Positions 1-12,338 of a stretch of 64,000 nucleotides of DNA are shown piece by piece (positions within the stretch are counted from its first letter, which is position 1; every line of letters starts with the position of its first letter). Origin of the DNA: Ricinus communis. Taxonomy: Eukaryota > Streptophyta > Magnoliopsida > Malpighiales > Euphorbiaceae. Below the pieces are notes generated by a model that saw only the letters and a program-made list of their open reading frames with translations, had not been told where the DNA came from and made no database searches. A program made the translations under genes and the position numbers. The stretch covers positions 4,658,446-4,722,445 of the forward strand of contig NC_063261.1 in assembly GCF_019578655.1 (NCBI RefSeq), given 5' to 3'.

Positions 1-599
1 CGGTGTGAATATGAATACCTATAGTGGCAGACCTCGAGCAAATTTGAATTTAAGGTATAATATTCAAGGCCTTCTTTGGCTGACATTCGAATTGAGAATA
101 TTGTGCTGAATGGTTGGGGATCAGGCGATGATCAAGCAGCTTGTGAGCCTTGCCTTCTGGAGGTTTGGAAGGAAGGTAATAAAAAGTCCATTATGGCCAT
201 CAACTTCTGGTACAGCTTTAGGGATGAGTGTGAAGTCCAAGACACTAGGGCAAAAGATATCTTGGCAGACAATGCCTCCGACAAAGAAGCCGAGCCAAGG
301 GGTAAGAGTGAAGACACAAGAGTTCAAGAGTTGAAACAAGTTGTGAAAGCACCTAAAGAAGGGGACAATGGGTTATTAGAATAACTAAAGAAGGATAAGA
401 AGATGACTGATATCTAGGAGCTGCTGATGCACTCATTGAATCATAGAAAAACTCTAATCCAAGCCTTATCTGGTATAAGTATTAGCATAGTGGCTACCCT
501 TGAGGAGATTATCAAAACAGTAATTGACAAAACCACCAAAATAATCACTTTCTCGGACGAAGACTACCACTTGAAGGAAGAGAGCACAAAAAGGCTCTC

Positions 600-929
600 T
601 TTATAGCAGTAGAGGTTAAAGGAAAAAGAACTCCATGTATGATGGATGATGGGTCAGCCATCAATGTGTGTCCCTTTCACATACTCCCTAAGTTAGGGAT
701 GACTGCGAAAGACTTAAAACCTTCGAATATGGTTTTAAGAGCCTATGACGAAATGAAGAGAGTCATGAAAAGGATATTTTCAGTACTGGTAAAAATGGAT
801 TCCATTGAATCTTGGGTAGAATTCATTATCTCAGAGCTTTGTTATTGGAAAGGCCATGGTTTCATGCCTTGGGAGGAGTCCCTTCCACTGTACATTAAAA
901 GGTTAAGTTCCCTAATGAAGGCAAAATAG
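600..929 (+). pseudogene. Retropepsin-like protease of the left Tat-like element
   Basis: The segment encodes MMDDGSAINVCPFHILPKLG, the variant active-site context (DDGSA followed by NVxP) used by plant Tat-lineage proteases. It would cleave the Gag-Pol polyprotein. The same domain is at 51894-52220 (minus) in the second copy, where the motif reads GDGSTLNVCPSRILPKLG. The reading frame stays open for about 96 codons and ends at a stop, after which the frame is lost. As part of a decayed element it is non-functional. Domain identity is inferred from motif and position upstream of reverse transcriptase. Confidence 0.65.
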
Positions 930-1059
930 TGACTGTCAACGTCGAAGGTGGTAAAATTTTTTCGCTGTCCAGGAATTTTTCAAGGAGCTGGAAGCCCTTA
1001 TCGGATGCCAAGTTGTTATTTTCTATAAGGACTATATGGATCCTAAAGTAGCCATCATG

Positions 1060-1135
1060 TTCAAGAAAATGGACTTCATGCTTGGAATGGGGCTAGGAAA
1101 GAATCAATAGGGTATCGCTGAGCTGCCAGACTTTA
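1060..1135 (+). other. G-patch-like motif between protease and reverse transcriptase
   Basis: The translation reads KKMDFMLGMGLGKNQ, a stop, then GIAELPDFKG. The spacing of glycines (GMGLGKNxxGI) resembles a G-patch, a glycine-rich nucleic-acid-binding module. The second Tat-like copy has a matching LEKN, stop, GVAELPD stretch near 51440-51480 on the minus strand, so the motif belongs to the family and is not a chance open frame. Function in the element is not known to me from sequence. Confidence 0.45.
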
Positions 1136-1839
1136 AAGGCTAAAAAACTCGACACGGGCTGTGTTATTATGAGGATGAAAATGAGGGCAAACCCGAACCT
1201 ATTACAGTAGCTGGGACTGAGGTGTCAGGATTTGAAATATTTAAGAACCTAATCATCAACAAGCATCAAGGAGATCCGTGAGAAGGTTACCACCAAGGTA
1301 GAGGAGTTGAAATTGGAAAAGTTCATTTTTCTGCTTTAAAAGCTAAGTCAACAAGAGCTAGCTGCTCTGATAGAGAAGCATATCATTGATGTATTTTGTG
1401 ATGATGTAATCACATCTCATCTATATGAGGATGATGTTTCTTTTATTTCTAAGATTAATGATATAAACTTCGATTTTGCCTACTTGTGCAATGTGTTTTC
1501 CTGATGGTAATGTGCATTTTAATAATCATGACATGTGCATGTTTAACGTTAATTTCATCCGAATTGGTTCATTTAATTTAAGCACAAATGCAAATCCAAG
1601 GAATATTTGATAGCTTATGATATAACTCCTGAGGAAAGGAAAGAATTAGAAAAAGTAGTAGAGAAAAGAAAAGAAGTAACGATATGCCAAGCTTAGATAG
1701 GAAAATAGCGGAGCACCACATTCTAACCTATCCACACATCAAGCTAATTAAGTAGAGTATGAGAAGGTTAAGGCTGAAATGGGCAGAGAAGATCCAAGAA
1801 AAAGTCACCAAATAAGTAAAAGCTTATTTTCTTGATGTA

Positions 1840-2960
1840 GTCGACTATCCTAAATAGTTAGCGAATATCATCCTAGTCCTGAAAAAAGATGGAAAAGTAA
1901 GGATGTGTGTGGATTATCGAGACCTGAACAAGGTCATGCCGTAAGGACTATTTTTCCCTTCCTCACATAGACGTGGTAATCGATAGTATCGCTTCAAGTG
2001 CGTGTATTCTCTCACGGATGGTTTCTTTGGGTATAATTATATCATGATGGCAGTAGTAGATAAGCTGAAGATAGCATTCATCACTGAATAGGGTACACTC
2101 TGCTATAAGGTTATGCCTTTTGGACTAAAGAGTGCAGGGCAACTTATCAGAGAGCGACCACTACCTTGTTTCGCGACTTGATGCACAAGGAGGTGGATGT
2201 GTATGTAGATAATATGATGGTAAAATCTAAAATAAGGAAAAGGGATTTACATGCTCTTGATAATTCTTAGGACGAATGGAAAGGTATAACTTGAGGTTTA
2301 ATCTGAAGAAGAGCGTATTCGGAGTAACATCAGGGAAGCTACTAGGGCACATAGTGAGCCAATGAGGAATAGAGATTGATCCAGACAAGGTAAAGGCCAA
2401 CGCCGAACATAGAGAAAGAAGTTAGAGGATTTCTAGAACGTCTGCAATACATCAACAGGCTCATTTTCAAGGTCACAATGGTTTGTGTTCCCATATTCAA
2501 GCTTTTAAACCAACCTGTTGTGTGGGATGAGCACTGTTAAAAGATCTTCTACAAATTAAAGAGAATCTAATGAAGCCGCCAGTATTGAAGTCGCCGAAGG
2601 ATGGTAAGCCATTGATTCTATACTTGACCTTGGAAGAGGAAGCCATTGGGGCAATGGTAGCGTAGTGTGGGCCAATGATGTGGAGCATGCGGTCTATTAT
2701 CTCAGTAAGAATTTACTGGCGTATGAGTCAAAATATGACCTCGTCGAGAAGACGAGTTTAGCCATGATATGGACTATGAGGAAATTGAGACACTATTTCT
2801 AGTCTTATAGAGTGCAAGAAATTTCAAAAACAGACCTACTAAAGTATTTATTCGAAGCTTCATATCTTACAGGAAAGTTGGCAAGATGGTTGGTGCTTCT
2901 AACATAGTTTGACATCGAGTACATAATTGAGGAGGTAGTCAAGGGTAGGGCTGTAGCAGA
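1840..2960 (+). pseudogene. Reverse transcriptase and RNase H remnant, left Tat-like element
   Basis: Conserved reverse-transcriptase blocks are recognisable: DGKVRMCVDYRDLNKVMP (about 1890-1940), then SLTDGFFGYNYIMMA (about 2010-2055), then KVMPFGLKSAG (about 2108-2140). The region carries many in-frame stops and small indels, and the catalytic aspartate pair region (about 2195-2215) is frameshifted. Downstream, 2580-2960 matches the tether/RNase H part (LILYLTLEEEAIGAMVA and a WRM/SKY-like stretch). It is non-coding now. Family assignment rests on the linear order of blocks and the matching minus-strand copy near 49600-50760. Confidence 0.7.
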
Positions 2961-3039
2961 ATTCTTAGCTCATAATGCAATCAAGGGAGACGACCCTTAG
3001 GATCTGGAGTTTCCTGATAAAATCTAGGGGCAATCGAGA

Positions 3040-3380
3040 TTTAGGAATGGAAGATGTCCTTTGATGGAGCTGTGAATGCAAAAGGTGCAAAGCTAGGAAT
3101 AGTTATGATTATGCTAGAAGAAGAAATGCTGCCAATGGCTAAGAGATTGGACTTTAAAGTGACAAATAACATGGCGGAGTACGAAGCATGTTTATTTAGA
3201 TTAAAAGCGGTTATGGTAGCAGGAGCAAAGTAACTGATGGTCTATGTGATTCAATAAGCCATTAAAGAATGGGATGTGAAAGAAGAAAGGTTGAAGCCAT
3301 ATGTCAAGTACTCTAAGACTTTGGTTTGCAACTTCTCTAAGTGTTCATTCATACACTTATCATGAGATGAGAAATAGATG
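3040..3380 (+). pseudogene. Second (archaeal-type) RNase H-like domain, left Tat-like element
   Basis: The segment contains RLDFKVTNNMAEYEACLFRL followed by KAVMVAGAK, closely matching the minus-strand copy at 49104-49457. The NNMAEYEA helix with its catalytic-type glutamate is typical of the additional RNase H found between the first RNase H and integrase in Tat-lineage elements. Several stops break the frame, so no protein is made. Confidence 0.65.
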
Positions 3381-3639
3381 ACGGATGCACTGGCTACCTT
3401 ATCATCCATATGGGACAACCCTTTTCAGTTTCCAATGAAGTCGTTGGTGATTGTGAAGTCAGGAGCACCTTGTTATCAGGGAGACCGGATAATGTAAGTC
3501 CAGATGGGACCAGAAGGGAAGCCTTGGTTTTGCAATTTGAAGAGATTTGCAGAAGACAAGGAATATTCTGAGGAAACGATTGTGAAGGAAAGGTATGCAC
3601 TGCGGACACAGCCCAAAAACTACCTCAACCATGAAGGAT

Positions 3640-4711
3640 ATTATATAAAAGGATGACTTCAGGTCTAGCTTTGATATGTTACTAAGGCAAAATCGCAGGT
3701 TAGAATAGAGGAGATGCATAAAGGGGTATACGGGCCTCATATGAATGACATAGTATTAACCAGAAAGGTTATGCACTAGGAATCTTACTGTTTAACAATG
3801 GAGAAGGATTGTATAGCTCTAGTAATGAAATGTCATGAGTGTCAACTCTATAGTAACTTGAGTCGTATACCTCCGACTGAACTTCACAATCTGACATCTC
3901 CATGGCCTTTTGCAGCTTGGGAAATCGACATCATCGGAAAGATAAAGCCTTCTTTGAATGGTCATAGGTATATAGTTGGTGCAATTGACTACTTCTCTAA
4001 GTGGATTGAGGCTGAATCATTCACTACTATAGGGAAGAGGCATATGGCTAGGTTTATAGAGAGGAACCTGATATACAGGTATGGGGTCCCACATCACATT
4101 GTGACAAACAACGATATGCAGCTCATGGGTGCAACAACAGAAATATTAGTAGAGTATAAGATCGAACATTACATGTCTTCTCTGTACAGACCTTAAGCAA
4201 ATGGCGGTGGAAGCAGCCAACAAGAACTTAAAGAAAATACTCTTGAAAATGGTATAGAATCATAAGGATTGGTCGATTCGGTTACCTTTTGCACTTTGGG
4301 GATATCGAACAATTGAGCAAACGTCAATAGGAAAGACTCCATAATCTTTGGTTTATAAAACTGAAGTAGTTGTGCCCGTTGAGTTAGAGTTGAAATCTTT
4401 GAAAGTTGTGTTGGAGGCTGAAATACTAGATTGCTAGTGGATTGAGCAGAGATACCAACAGTTGGCTCTGATCGATGAAAAGAAGATGAAGGCCCACCCT
4501 TGATCATATGCAGCTGTACTAGAAAAGGATAGCTAGGGAATTCAATAAGAAAATAAAGCCTAGGAAAATTAGAGCCAGTGACTTGGTGTTGAAACACACA
4601 AGAACTACCATATTCGACCTCAGAGGGAAGTTCAGGCCTAATTGGGAAGCCTCGTATTTTGTAAAGAAAATTCTAAGTGCTGCTAAGATCTCAGGCTTGG
4701 AAGGGAATGAT
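3640..4711 (+). pseudogene. Integrase remnant, left Tat-like element
   Basis: A zinc-binding CHEC segment (KCHECQLYSN) is followed by the catalytic core EIDIIGKIKPSLNGHRYIVG and YFSKWIEAES. The first catalytic aspartate is present (EIDII). The second lies in VTNNDMQ, where the family norm is TDN, so it appears mutated to asparagine. A stop follows SSLYRP at about 4194-4196 and the third motif is in a different context. The C-terminal part continues in broken frames to about 4711 and is abruptly joined to a copia LTR fragment. Confidence 0.75.
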
Positions 4712-5332
4712 GTTAGTATATCCAATGAATATCCCTTGAGCGCTCCATAGATAGGAGAACATAAGATAGCATCAAAGTATAATAAACCTCATATAAGATA
4801 ATATACTATTATCTTAAGTCTAAGAATCACGTCTTATATGATTGTCATAAGAGTATTGTCCATAGACACTTGGGGTAGATTCCATATGGACTACTTAATA
4901 AGGTCATGTTCAATGAACTTGTTCTTGTAACAAGCACCATATGCTTATCTCGGGATCCCTATTCCTCAATCTTATGAGACAAATTGCTTACTTCACAAGT
5001 AAGTGATAATACATTATAGTAGTCTCAAGCATTTGATCAATATCCAACGATTAATATCTAATTCTTGATCAAACGTCAACTATGAACAAAGTTTAGGAAC
5101 GTATGTAATGAGAACCTCATCATTATAAACTCGCTTTCTAATTTCTCTTACATTTGTGTTTACATTCCATAGTGTTTATCTCTAATAGTTTGGATTATTC
5201 TTTAACAATACCCGACTACTCATACCATTAGAGTCGAACAATGCCTTTAGTATAATTGTATGCCATCAATTGTGATGCATAAATTAACACAAATCATCTG
5301 ACAACTCTTTGTCTTTAGGGCATACTCTAATA
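4712..5332 (-). repeat. Truncated 3' LTR of copia element X
   Basis: About 620 bp here align by eye, in the same orientation, with 44975-45568 of the 1.72 kb LTR at 43849-45568. Both have the blocks CTTGAGCGCTCCAT or CTTAAGCGCTCCAT, GTCTTATATGATTGTCA and AACTTGTTCTTGTAACAAGC. The remaining 1.1 kb of the LTR is missing at the junction with the Tat-like integrase. It is followed by CCTCCCACTTGC, the complement of a polypurine tract. Confidence 0.75.
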
Positions 5333-7499
5333 ACCTCCCACTTGCACTAAAGCACAATCAAAACTAGTCATCATGGTATCCAACTCTTTCTTGTGATGAT
5401 CATATTCTTTCTAGGTAAAACTACTTTGTTGGAGGATCGACTTTGTTATCCTCAATAGGTATTTATTTTATCTTTATAATATACTAATAAGTCATTTATT
5501 GATAATGCTTCAATACAATTTTTTGGATCGCAAATGAGACCTTAGTTCTTTGAAAATGGCTCTATTATCTATCTAACTCATTAGATCAATAATACTTAAG
5601 AACCACACTTTATTTTTGAAAAAGAATATTAAGATCCAAATATCTCTCATATATTGCCTCAAATATAATGAGATGTATTGAGCTTAAGTTGTAAGAATGA
5701 TCCTTTTAGAACTCTTTCCAAAACTCATGCTTTTCTTATATAAATGAATTGGATATCTTGTGAGTTTATTCTATGTGATTCACAATCCACATCTAGAATA
5801 GCCATACAGTCCAGTATATAACATGATCAATATACATAATAGAATATTATGCTTTCGCATAAATCATTCTATTAATAACCTCTTTCTCAATGAGTATTTA
5901 TGTCACATATCTTTAGAAAGAGATATGTCATGAGACATCGCCAAGAATCTTTCTCTAATTCTTCCATGTTAAACTCCTTTAACACATATGTCTATGGACT
6001 CAAAATTTAGAACATTTTTTTAGTTTGGAACATCTATCTCTATAGATCTCAATCCAAGAAATTAAACTGCATATTCTAACTCTTTATGAATTTATAATTC
6101 TTGGTAGACTCATGATAAATGATTTGTCACTTCTTTATCTATATGTCCACAACATACAATATTAGGAAACATTATTATACTCCCACTAACCCCTGCATAT
6201 ACACTTGATTATTCTATTTGGATTGATACTTATAATTACATTACTAGTCAACTATTTGATTAAGTATGTAACTTATTAAGTTTTGTTTGCTTAACCTTTG
6301 TGCAAAGACATCCATATTAGTTTTTCTCAAAAAACTCGCTTGCACCTTAATGGATCTAATCCATTTAGATGGGTCCATCACAGTCTTCACTTGGTTAAAC
6401 AATATAGTATCCACAATAAAATCTTACAGCTTGATGCCAACTTTAGGAGTTAATGTCAAACATTAGTTCTTAGTGTAACAGAGATATAATTACATATTCC
6501 ATAAGAGATCTTCATTTTTTATAAATATGTTGTATCCTATTACATACTAAAAGTTGTGTATATGAACAGCTTAAGGTTGTGCATCTTATGTTAAACATCT
6601 TTAAGCTATATTCCATATTAATGCTAGTTTGTTTATCTTGATCTCTATCAAGATCTATCAAACTCCCACTACTTCTTTCAGAAAACTCCTTTTCTTGAAA
6701 GAAAACATATTCTAAATTAACACTTTTGTTTCAAGAGTATGATAATGTTGATATTCTAAAACTCTTTTTGGATATCTCACAAACTTTTATTTATTAGATT
6801 AAGCCTTTTAGCTTTGTCTAATTGTGTATGTTTCTTCTAAACATCACATACTAGTCTATATCCTATATAGACTTTATTATGATCATATCATAAATGGAAC
6901 ATATTGGAGTTAATGGTTATAAGAGTATATATATCCTATGAGAAGGCTTACAATACTCTTTATTGATATAACTATGTCTCACAAAGTTAGGTTTCATCGT
7001 CTTATGAAACTTTATCAATTTGGGTAATTGCAAGTTATAGACATTCAATGATGATCCAAGTATTCCATATCATGATATAATCTTGATATGATACTTTATC
7101 ATAACTCTTCCTAAAACAAGCATACATCATATGTATCGCTTAGGAGTTCGACATATATGTCTTTCTTAAAGACAACTTGATTATAATATTGAATTCATAA
7201 ACATAACTTATTTATGTTACTTATTTGTCTTAATATGATTAATATAATCCTTATGCTTATTTAGGATTACTTTAGTTCTCTTGCAATAGGGTTATGTTTT
7301 TCTTACTTTCATACAACCTTTTGTATGATATTCTAGAAACATATTTAAATCATTTAACTAAATAAGATAAATAATTGTCAAATATTATTAAATGAAATAA
7401 TAATCAACAATTGTTCTAGGAAAAGAATTAATAACAATTATTAAATTCTAAGTAAGAAAAATAAAACTAATAACTAAACTAAATGGCAACAATTGCCTT
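5333..7499 (-). pseudogene. Decayed copia pol of element X
   Basis: No open frame longer than a few dozen codons remains. The region is AT-rich and is assigned to pol because it lies between the polypurine tract and the Gag end, and because stretches match element Y in inverted orientation, such as the block around 7000-7150 against 47400-47530 and 6560-6680 against 47850-47945. Y's copy retains a GAG-preintegrase-like remnant (RLGHH). Individual protease, integrase and reverse-transcriptase blocks are too eroded to place. Confidence 0.5.
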
Positions 7500-8161
7500 C
7501 AAGCTAGGTTCTTGCTTCTTATCCTTCAAAGCAGCGAGATAAGCCTTGCAGTTCTTTCTCCACTGTCCTCCTTTCCCACAATAGTACATTTTTCTTTATC
7601 CTTGTTGATACCTCCAATAGCCTTTAAGGCTTTCTTGGGCTTATGGGCTTTCTTTTCTTTTTTCTTCTTAGACTTACTCTTAGTAGCCTTAGAATATTAT
7701 ACCATTATAACTGCTCCCTTTTACTTCTTTATGGTGCCCTCCGCAGTCTTAAATATATTAATAAGTTTGGTATTGTAGTATCCAACTTATTCATATGAAT
7801 TTTCATAACAAACTGCGAATAATTGTCAAGTAGAGATTGCAAAATTAAGTCTATGCTTAATTCATGGTCATCATAAAATGAAAATACCCTAGATGTTCAA
7901 TATATCCAAGCATCTTTAGTCCATGTGCATTCACAAATCCACCTTTGGCCATCTTGCATCGGAACAATTCCTTTGAGGTCTCATACTTTTCAGTCCTTGA
8001 CTGCTGATCAAACATTTTCTTCAAATGTAAGATGATAGTTTGAACATCCATATTTTCATGTTGTCTTTATAGTTCGGAAGTCATACTTCCTAACAATACA
8101 CAAACAACTTGTCATCGTCTTCTTGACACTTTTTGTACTCTTGGAGTATCTCCTCAGGTGC
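7500..8161 (-). pseudogene. Copia Gag, C-terminal part, element X
   Basis: On the minus strand 7857-8051 encodes a Gag core with TSKELFRCKMAKGGFVNAHG and LKMLGYIEHLG, typical of the UBN2-type Gag of plant copia elements. Further downstream near 7540-7600 is a zinc-knuckle-like YYCGKGGQWRKNC. Frames are interrupted. The Gag N-terminus is 26.8 kb away at 34975-35163 because chromovirus A inserted in between at 8161/35003. Confidence 0.7.
8157..8161. repeat. Target-site duplication GGTGC, left copy (element A)
   Basis: GGTGC directly precedes the TGTCACG end of A and is repeated at 35003-35007 directly after the other end. A 5-bp duplication is normal for LTR-retrotransposon integrase and defines A's outer ends. 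Confidence 0.9.
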
Positions 8162-8309
8162 TGTCACGACCTAATCTGTGGGCCTGTGACTGGCACTAAA
8201 GAATGGGTAGGCATAAGACCATTGAAACCTGTAGCAACTCTGAATAATCAATAACTCAATTAAAATATAATCTTATCCATTATAACAATATTTCATTACC
8301 AAAACTCAA

Positions 8310-9782
8310 TGATATCCTTGATAGTACACATGTTGCATGCTTGATTTTGAGTTATTTTTAGAGCAATTTATATGTCTTGTATTAAAATCACCTTATTTTA
8401 GTTCCTTTGTGTCTCAGGTGTTTTTCTAGGTACATCATCAAAATTAGAGGGAAATCTGACCAGAATCGAGAAGAAACGGATGAATCGGGCATCTTAGACT
8501 ATTCAACACGCTCGTGCTGAGCAGCACGGTCAGGGTCAAAGGGCATGCTGAAATGCCTTACCTATGGCAAAAATAAGCGATTTACAATATGATTTTTGAG
8601 AGTGACACGGCCTAGGAGCATGTCTGTGCTAAGGAGCATGACCCAAATCCAAGTCGTGCTGAACAAGGCCAAACATACACTTCTAGATCAACACAGCATG
8701 GATCCAGGCCGTGCTGGTCGAAACCTAAGTTAAAACAAAAGAAAAAGAAAGAGAGCAGGGCATACAAAAAAAGATAGAAAGAGAACTTTGGAGTATTCAA
8801 GACATACTTTGAGAGCTAACTTCCAAACGATCAAGAAGAGGAAAACAAAGACGAATTCTATTTCAACATCATCAAGATAGCTGCTCTAAGGATTAGATTA
8901 AAGATTCAAAGGATATAAGAAAGAGATCTTGAGCGGTAGAGTTTGGATATAGAGTTATTCAAGAGGGGATAGCTTCTCACCATTTGAGAAAAGGGTGTTC
9001 ATGTTCTTTTGGATTCTTGTCTACTTTGTATTCAATTCTTGTTTTAGTTTAATCATGAACATGTGTAACTAATTCTATTTAACCTATGTGGGGGTGATCT
9101 TTAGCCATGCTAGGCTTGTTTTGTGCTTAATTGATTGGATTGTTGATTTAAGATTGTAGTTTTCATTAAAGTACAATAAAATTTACTATTTCTTCTTCAT
9201 TGTTGAATCAATATGAGAACTCCTTTGTAATTGATAAATTCAATTGAGTTTGAATAACTGCTTGTGTGATTAGGTGATTTGCATCTTAGAGATAAGTGCA
9301 ATAACTTACTGGACTAAGAACTAGACATTCTTATTAGTGGTAATTTAAAGATTAATGTTATTCTGAAATTAATTGTTAGGAAGAGATTTCAACTTTAGAT
9401 TTTTAGGGTTAGGAATTGATTAACTCGAGAAAGAGGCCAATTCATTTAAGAAATTATTCACAGATCGCAATTCTTAATAAATCAATTCATAATTTATTGT
9501 TTGTAAGCCGACTAGCTAAAGTGATCCCCAATTGGGTTAACTCATCTTATTATGCATTTTCAACTTTCATTCTCTTTATTAAAAATTTAGTTTTCAATTG
9601 CATTCTTAATCATTTTTTAGTTAATAATCTTCACCACTTTTTGATCGGTTAGATAATAAGAATAGCATAGTAGCAGTAGTTTCTTAGTTCCCGTAGGATA
9701 CAACATTGATACTTGCCATAGCTAGATTACATTCGATAGGTGCACTTGCCTGTAGATTACTAGACGTGTTAGCGAGCCATCA
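8310..9782 (+). mobile_element. Solo LTR S1 (Athila-like family related to C)
   Basis: The 1473-bp block begins TGATATCC and ends GAGCCATCA. It is flanked on both sides by CTCAA (8305-8309 and 9783-9787), and removing it restores the continuity of A's LTR (ACTCAACCACACAAAT, as in the right LTR). The 3' end (TTCGATAGGTGCACTTGCC) resembles the end of C's LTR (ATCGATAGGTACACTGCC), and both have GTGCTG/CGTGTT inverted motifs and an AATCATGAACATG stretch. No internal region remains, so it arose by LTR-LTR recombination. Confidence 0.85.
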
Positions 9783-11991
9783 CTCAACCACACAAATACT
9801 ATATATTTTAATGAGTCCGTCAGCACAATTAGTTAACACCTATTCAATTGGTTTAACATGCCAAAAGTAAATAAAATCTTTTACAATCACTATTGCGGAG
9901 AATCTAGATTTCTAAATAATGTTCAATTACATTAAGCCCGAAGAAGGAGGAAGGCGGGCTGCCAAGGAGAAGAGCTATAGAAGACCTAGTTGACACCTGA
10001 AATATTAAATTGAAACTGTTAGTCTCGAGAGTGAGTTAAAATCATATAGTCTAAATTAAAGCAATAATATAAATATAAAATAATTATTTGGATAGTATAA
10101 AATATCACAAAATAATAAATACATTGTCCTATCATAATTAAAAAAAAATGCAATTTTAACACATCCTGGACGAGTACCTCAACAGAATCCTAAACCCCCA
10201 GTTCTAGCAGCCTTTCGGCTCTCTCATTCCAATACAGTCGGTGTCCAGAGAGTAACGCTCAACCAGGGACATTTCTTTGGGAAATCAAAATCCTGTAAGC
10301 CTAGAGAGCTGTGCTCGACCAGGGCACATCACCGAATATTTCTCTATTACCTGATTCTAATCTTCACTGATGCGCAAGCGATCCTGATGTAGCCTATCAA
10401 GTGGCATGTTCTACCATTGCCTCATTCCAAGCCACAATACATATTTAGCATCAATAAAAATTAAAGTAACATGACACATAAAGATTTATAATGCTATTCG
10501 ATCTGGCAATAAATACTAAAATTAAATAACGCCAATATAACGAACATAAATTAATGATGCGATGTTAATAATAGTAACAATGATGAAAATATTAATAGTA
10601 AATGTAATGACAATAAGCAATAGTAGTAATATTAATAATAATAATAATATTGGAAAGAACGAAAATAAATATAGTAATACTAATACTATTATTGGAGATA
10701 ATAATATTTATTAAGTAAATAGAATTTGCATTTAATTTCGAATCATAACACATGCAATAGATTATATGACTTTAACTCATAGTTCTGTCGAATTTTCACT
10801 AATTGCTCCTACACCTCGGGTGGAGCTGATTGAGCCGATGGATTATCTATTCACGAAAATAATTAAGATAACTAGGTTAATAAATCATTTCATAATTCAT
10901 CATAGGCCTAAACTCCTAGATTAGACTGCCTAAAGAAACCCGTTTGATCTCCACTTGAAAATTCTACCGAAAATTCGGCAGAACCTCCCATAAAATACAA
11001 ATGTTTACGCTAGCAAAACGGGTCCAAGACCTGCTAAAAACACTTCAAATATTCATTACATATTTATCAGGAGTCGGGTCACCCATAACTGCATTATTTT
11101 TTCTACTCTGCAACATACCACAGATCACAATTAATAACAGTCAGTTTGTCATTAATATTTATTCCACAACCAACCCAAAAATAATTTCTTAGTATCTAAT
11201 TTAATTATTCACAACCGCAATTATCATAAAATCGATAATAATTAATCTCACTAATTAATTCATAATATTTATAGTTAAACTGTCAATTAATTAAATTAAA
11301 TTAATTAGTTATTTATAATTAATGATGAATGGAGTTATTAATTTCTAATGATTTTTAAGATCTAAATAAATTTTACCGAGCAAAAATCTAAAATTCTGCG
11401 CATTGAGAAAACACCGGGTCCGAAAGTCAGTACAGTCAACAGTGTCGGAATTCGAATTCGGAGGTGCCTACGTGAAGCTTGAGATGCGTGGAGTCTAGAT
11501 ATGTAAATATCTTTTTCGAAATCTCACTAGAAGCCACTGAATTGAGGCCGAAAAGTTTCGACTCAAATGAGTCTTGGATAGAGCTTCCGGCGACAGAAAA
11601 ATAGAGGGAAGGGCTATTCTTAATGTTTCCAGTGGTGGAGAGTCCGTTTTCGATGTCAGATTTTCAAAATAAGATCAGCAAGAGGCTATTCTAGAGGTGG
11701 CAGCCGAAGTGCAACTCCTCTACCAACTTTTCTGCGTTTTCCGGCGAACTAATGGAGGAAGAGAGTGGCGCTGGTGAAAAAGCAGGAGAAGGAAATGGGT
11801 TTGGTGGCTGATTGGTGGAGAGAATGGTGACTATGGTGGAAAATGATTGAGAGAGTGGTATATATGGGGAAAAAGAAGAAGGGGGGGGGTTTGGTTTCTT
11901 TCTTCTTTTTTTTCTTTCCTTTTTGTAGGAAATTTTCATTTTGATTCGCTACCAAAAATCGTTATTCTTAATATTTTATCCATTTTTCTCC

Positions 11992-11993
<2 letters not shown>

Positions 11994-12049
<56 letters not shown>
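11994..12049. repeat. TA dinucleotide microsatellite in A's left LTR
   Basis: An uninterrupted TA run of about 55 bp. The equivalent site in the right LTR (34665-34706) holds a shorter run of about 42 bp, so the tract changed length after insertion. Confidence 0.95.
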
Positions 12050-12051
<2 letters not shown>

Positions 12052-12338
12052 ATATTTATTCCTACCCCCAAACTAACCAACTTTAGTGTAGGCTCATTGA
12101 GTATTTTAAAAATAAATGTATAATGACTCATTTATTTAAAATCACAAAACTATATTTAAGATTCTCCAAAAAATCTATATAATATAATTAAGAGATAATA
12201 TTAATTTAAATGGTACTTATATTACTCGATTATTAAAATATTTCATTAAATACTCAATTTAATACTAAAAATATTTATTTACTAAAATACCCCCAAAAAT
12301 AAATAAAAATTAAATTTCAAAAATTTACGGGTATTACA

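Larger units (their letters stand above)
1..4711 (+). mobile_element. Tat/Ogre-like Ty3/gypsy retrotransposon, decayed, 5' end outside window
   Basis: A plus-strand gag-pol relic readable in pieces through many stops and frame changes. The order is a gag-like tail (about 76-400), protease (about 600-930), a G-patch-like motif (about 1060-1135), reverse transcriptase (about 1840-2330), RNase H (about 2580-2960), a second RNase H (about 3040-3380) and integrase (about 3640-4711). Two RNase H-like segments, the second with the motif NNMAEYEACLFRL, are the known hallmark of the Tat lineage (Tat/Ogre/Retand). Neither LTR is visible. The 5' end lies outside the window and the 3' end is cut at about 4711, where a copia LTR fragment begins. 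A related copy lies at 47951-53630 on the other strand. Confidence 0.8.
8162..12338 (-). repeat. 3' LTR of chromovirus A (interrupted by solo LTR S1)
   Basis: Matches 31671-35002 over its length once S1 (8310-9782) is removed, leaving about 2.7 kb. Shared landmarks are the GGGCCTGTGACTGG/GGGCCCATGATCGG end, copies of an AGAGAGC-CTCGACCAGGG motif near 10240-10340, the TTCGAATTCGGAGG block at 11450 and a TA microsatellite at 11994-12049. It lacks the roughly 540-bp AT-only expansion present in the other LTR. Confidence 0.85.

Noticed and set aside
7512..7778. 88-codon plus-strand open frame of hydrophobic residues
   Set aside because: Antisense of the lysine-rich Gag tail of copia X, which produces leucine/phenylalanine-rich peptides.
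11847..12123. Plus-strand open frames of 79 and 60 codons rich in YIYIYI
   Set aside because: They are translations of the TA microsatellite in A's LTR.
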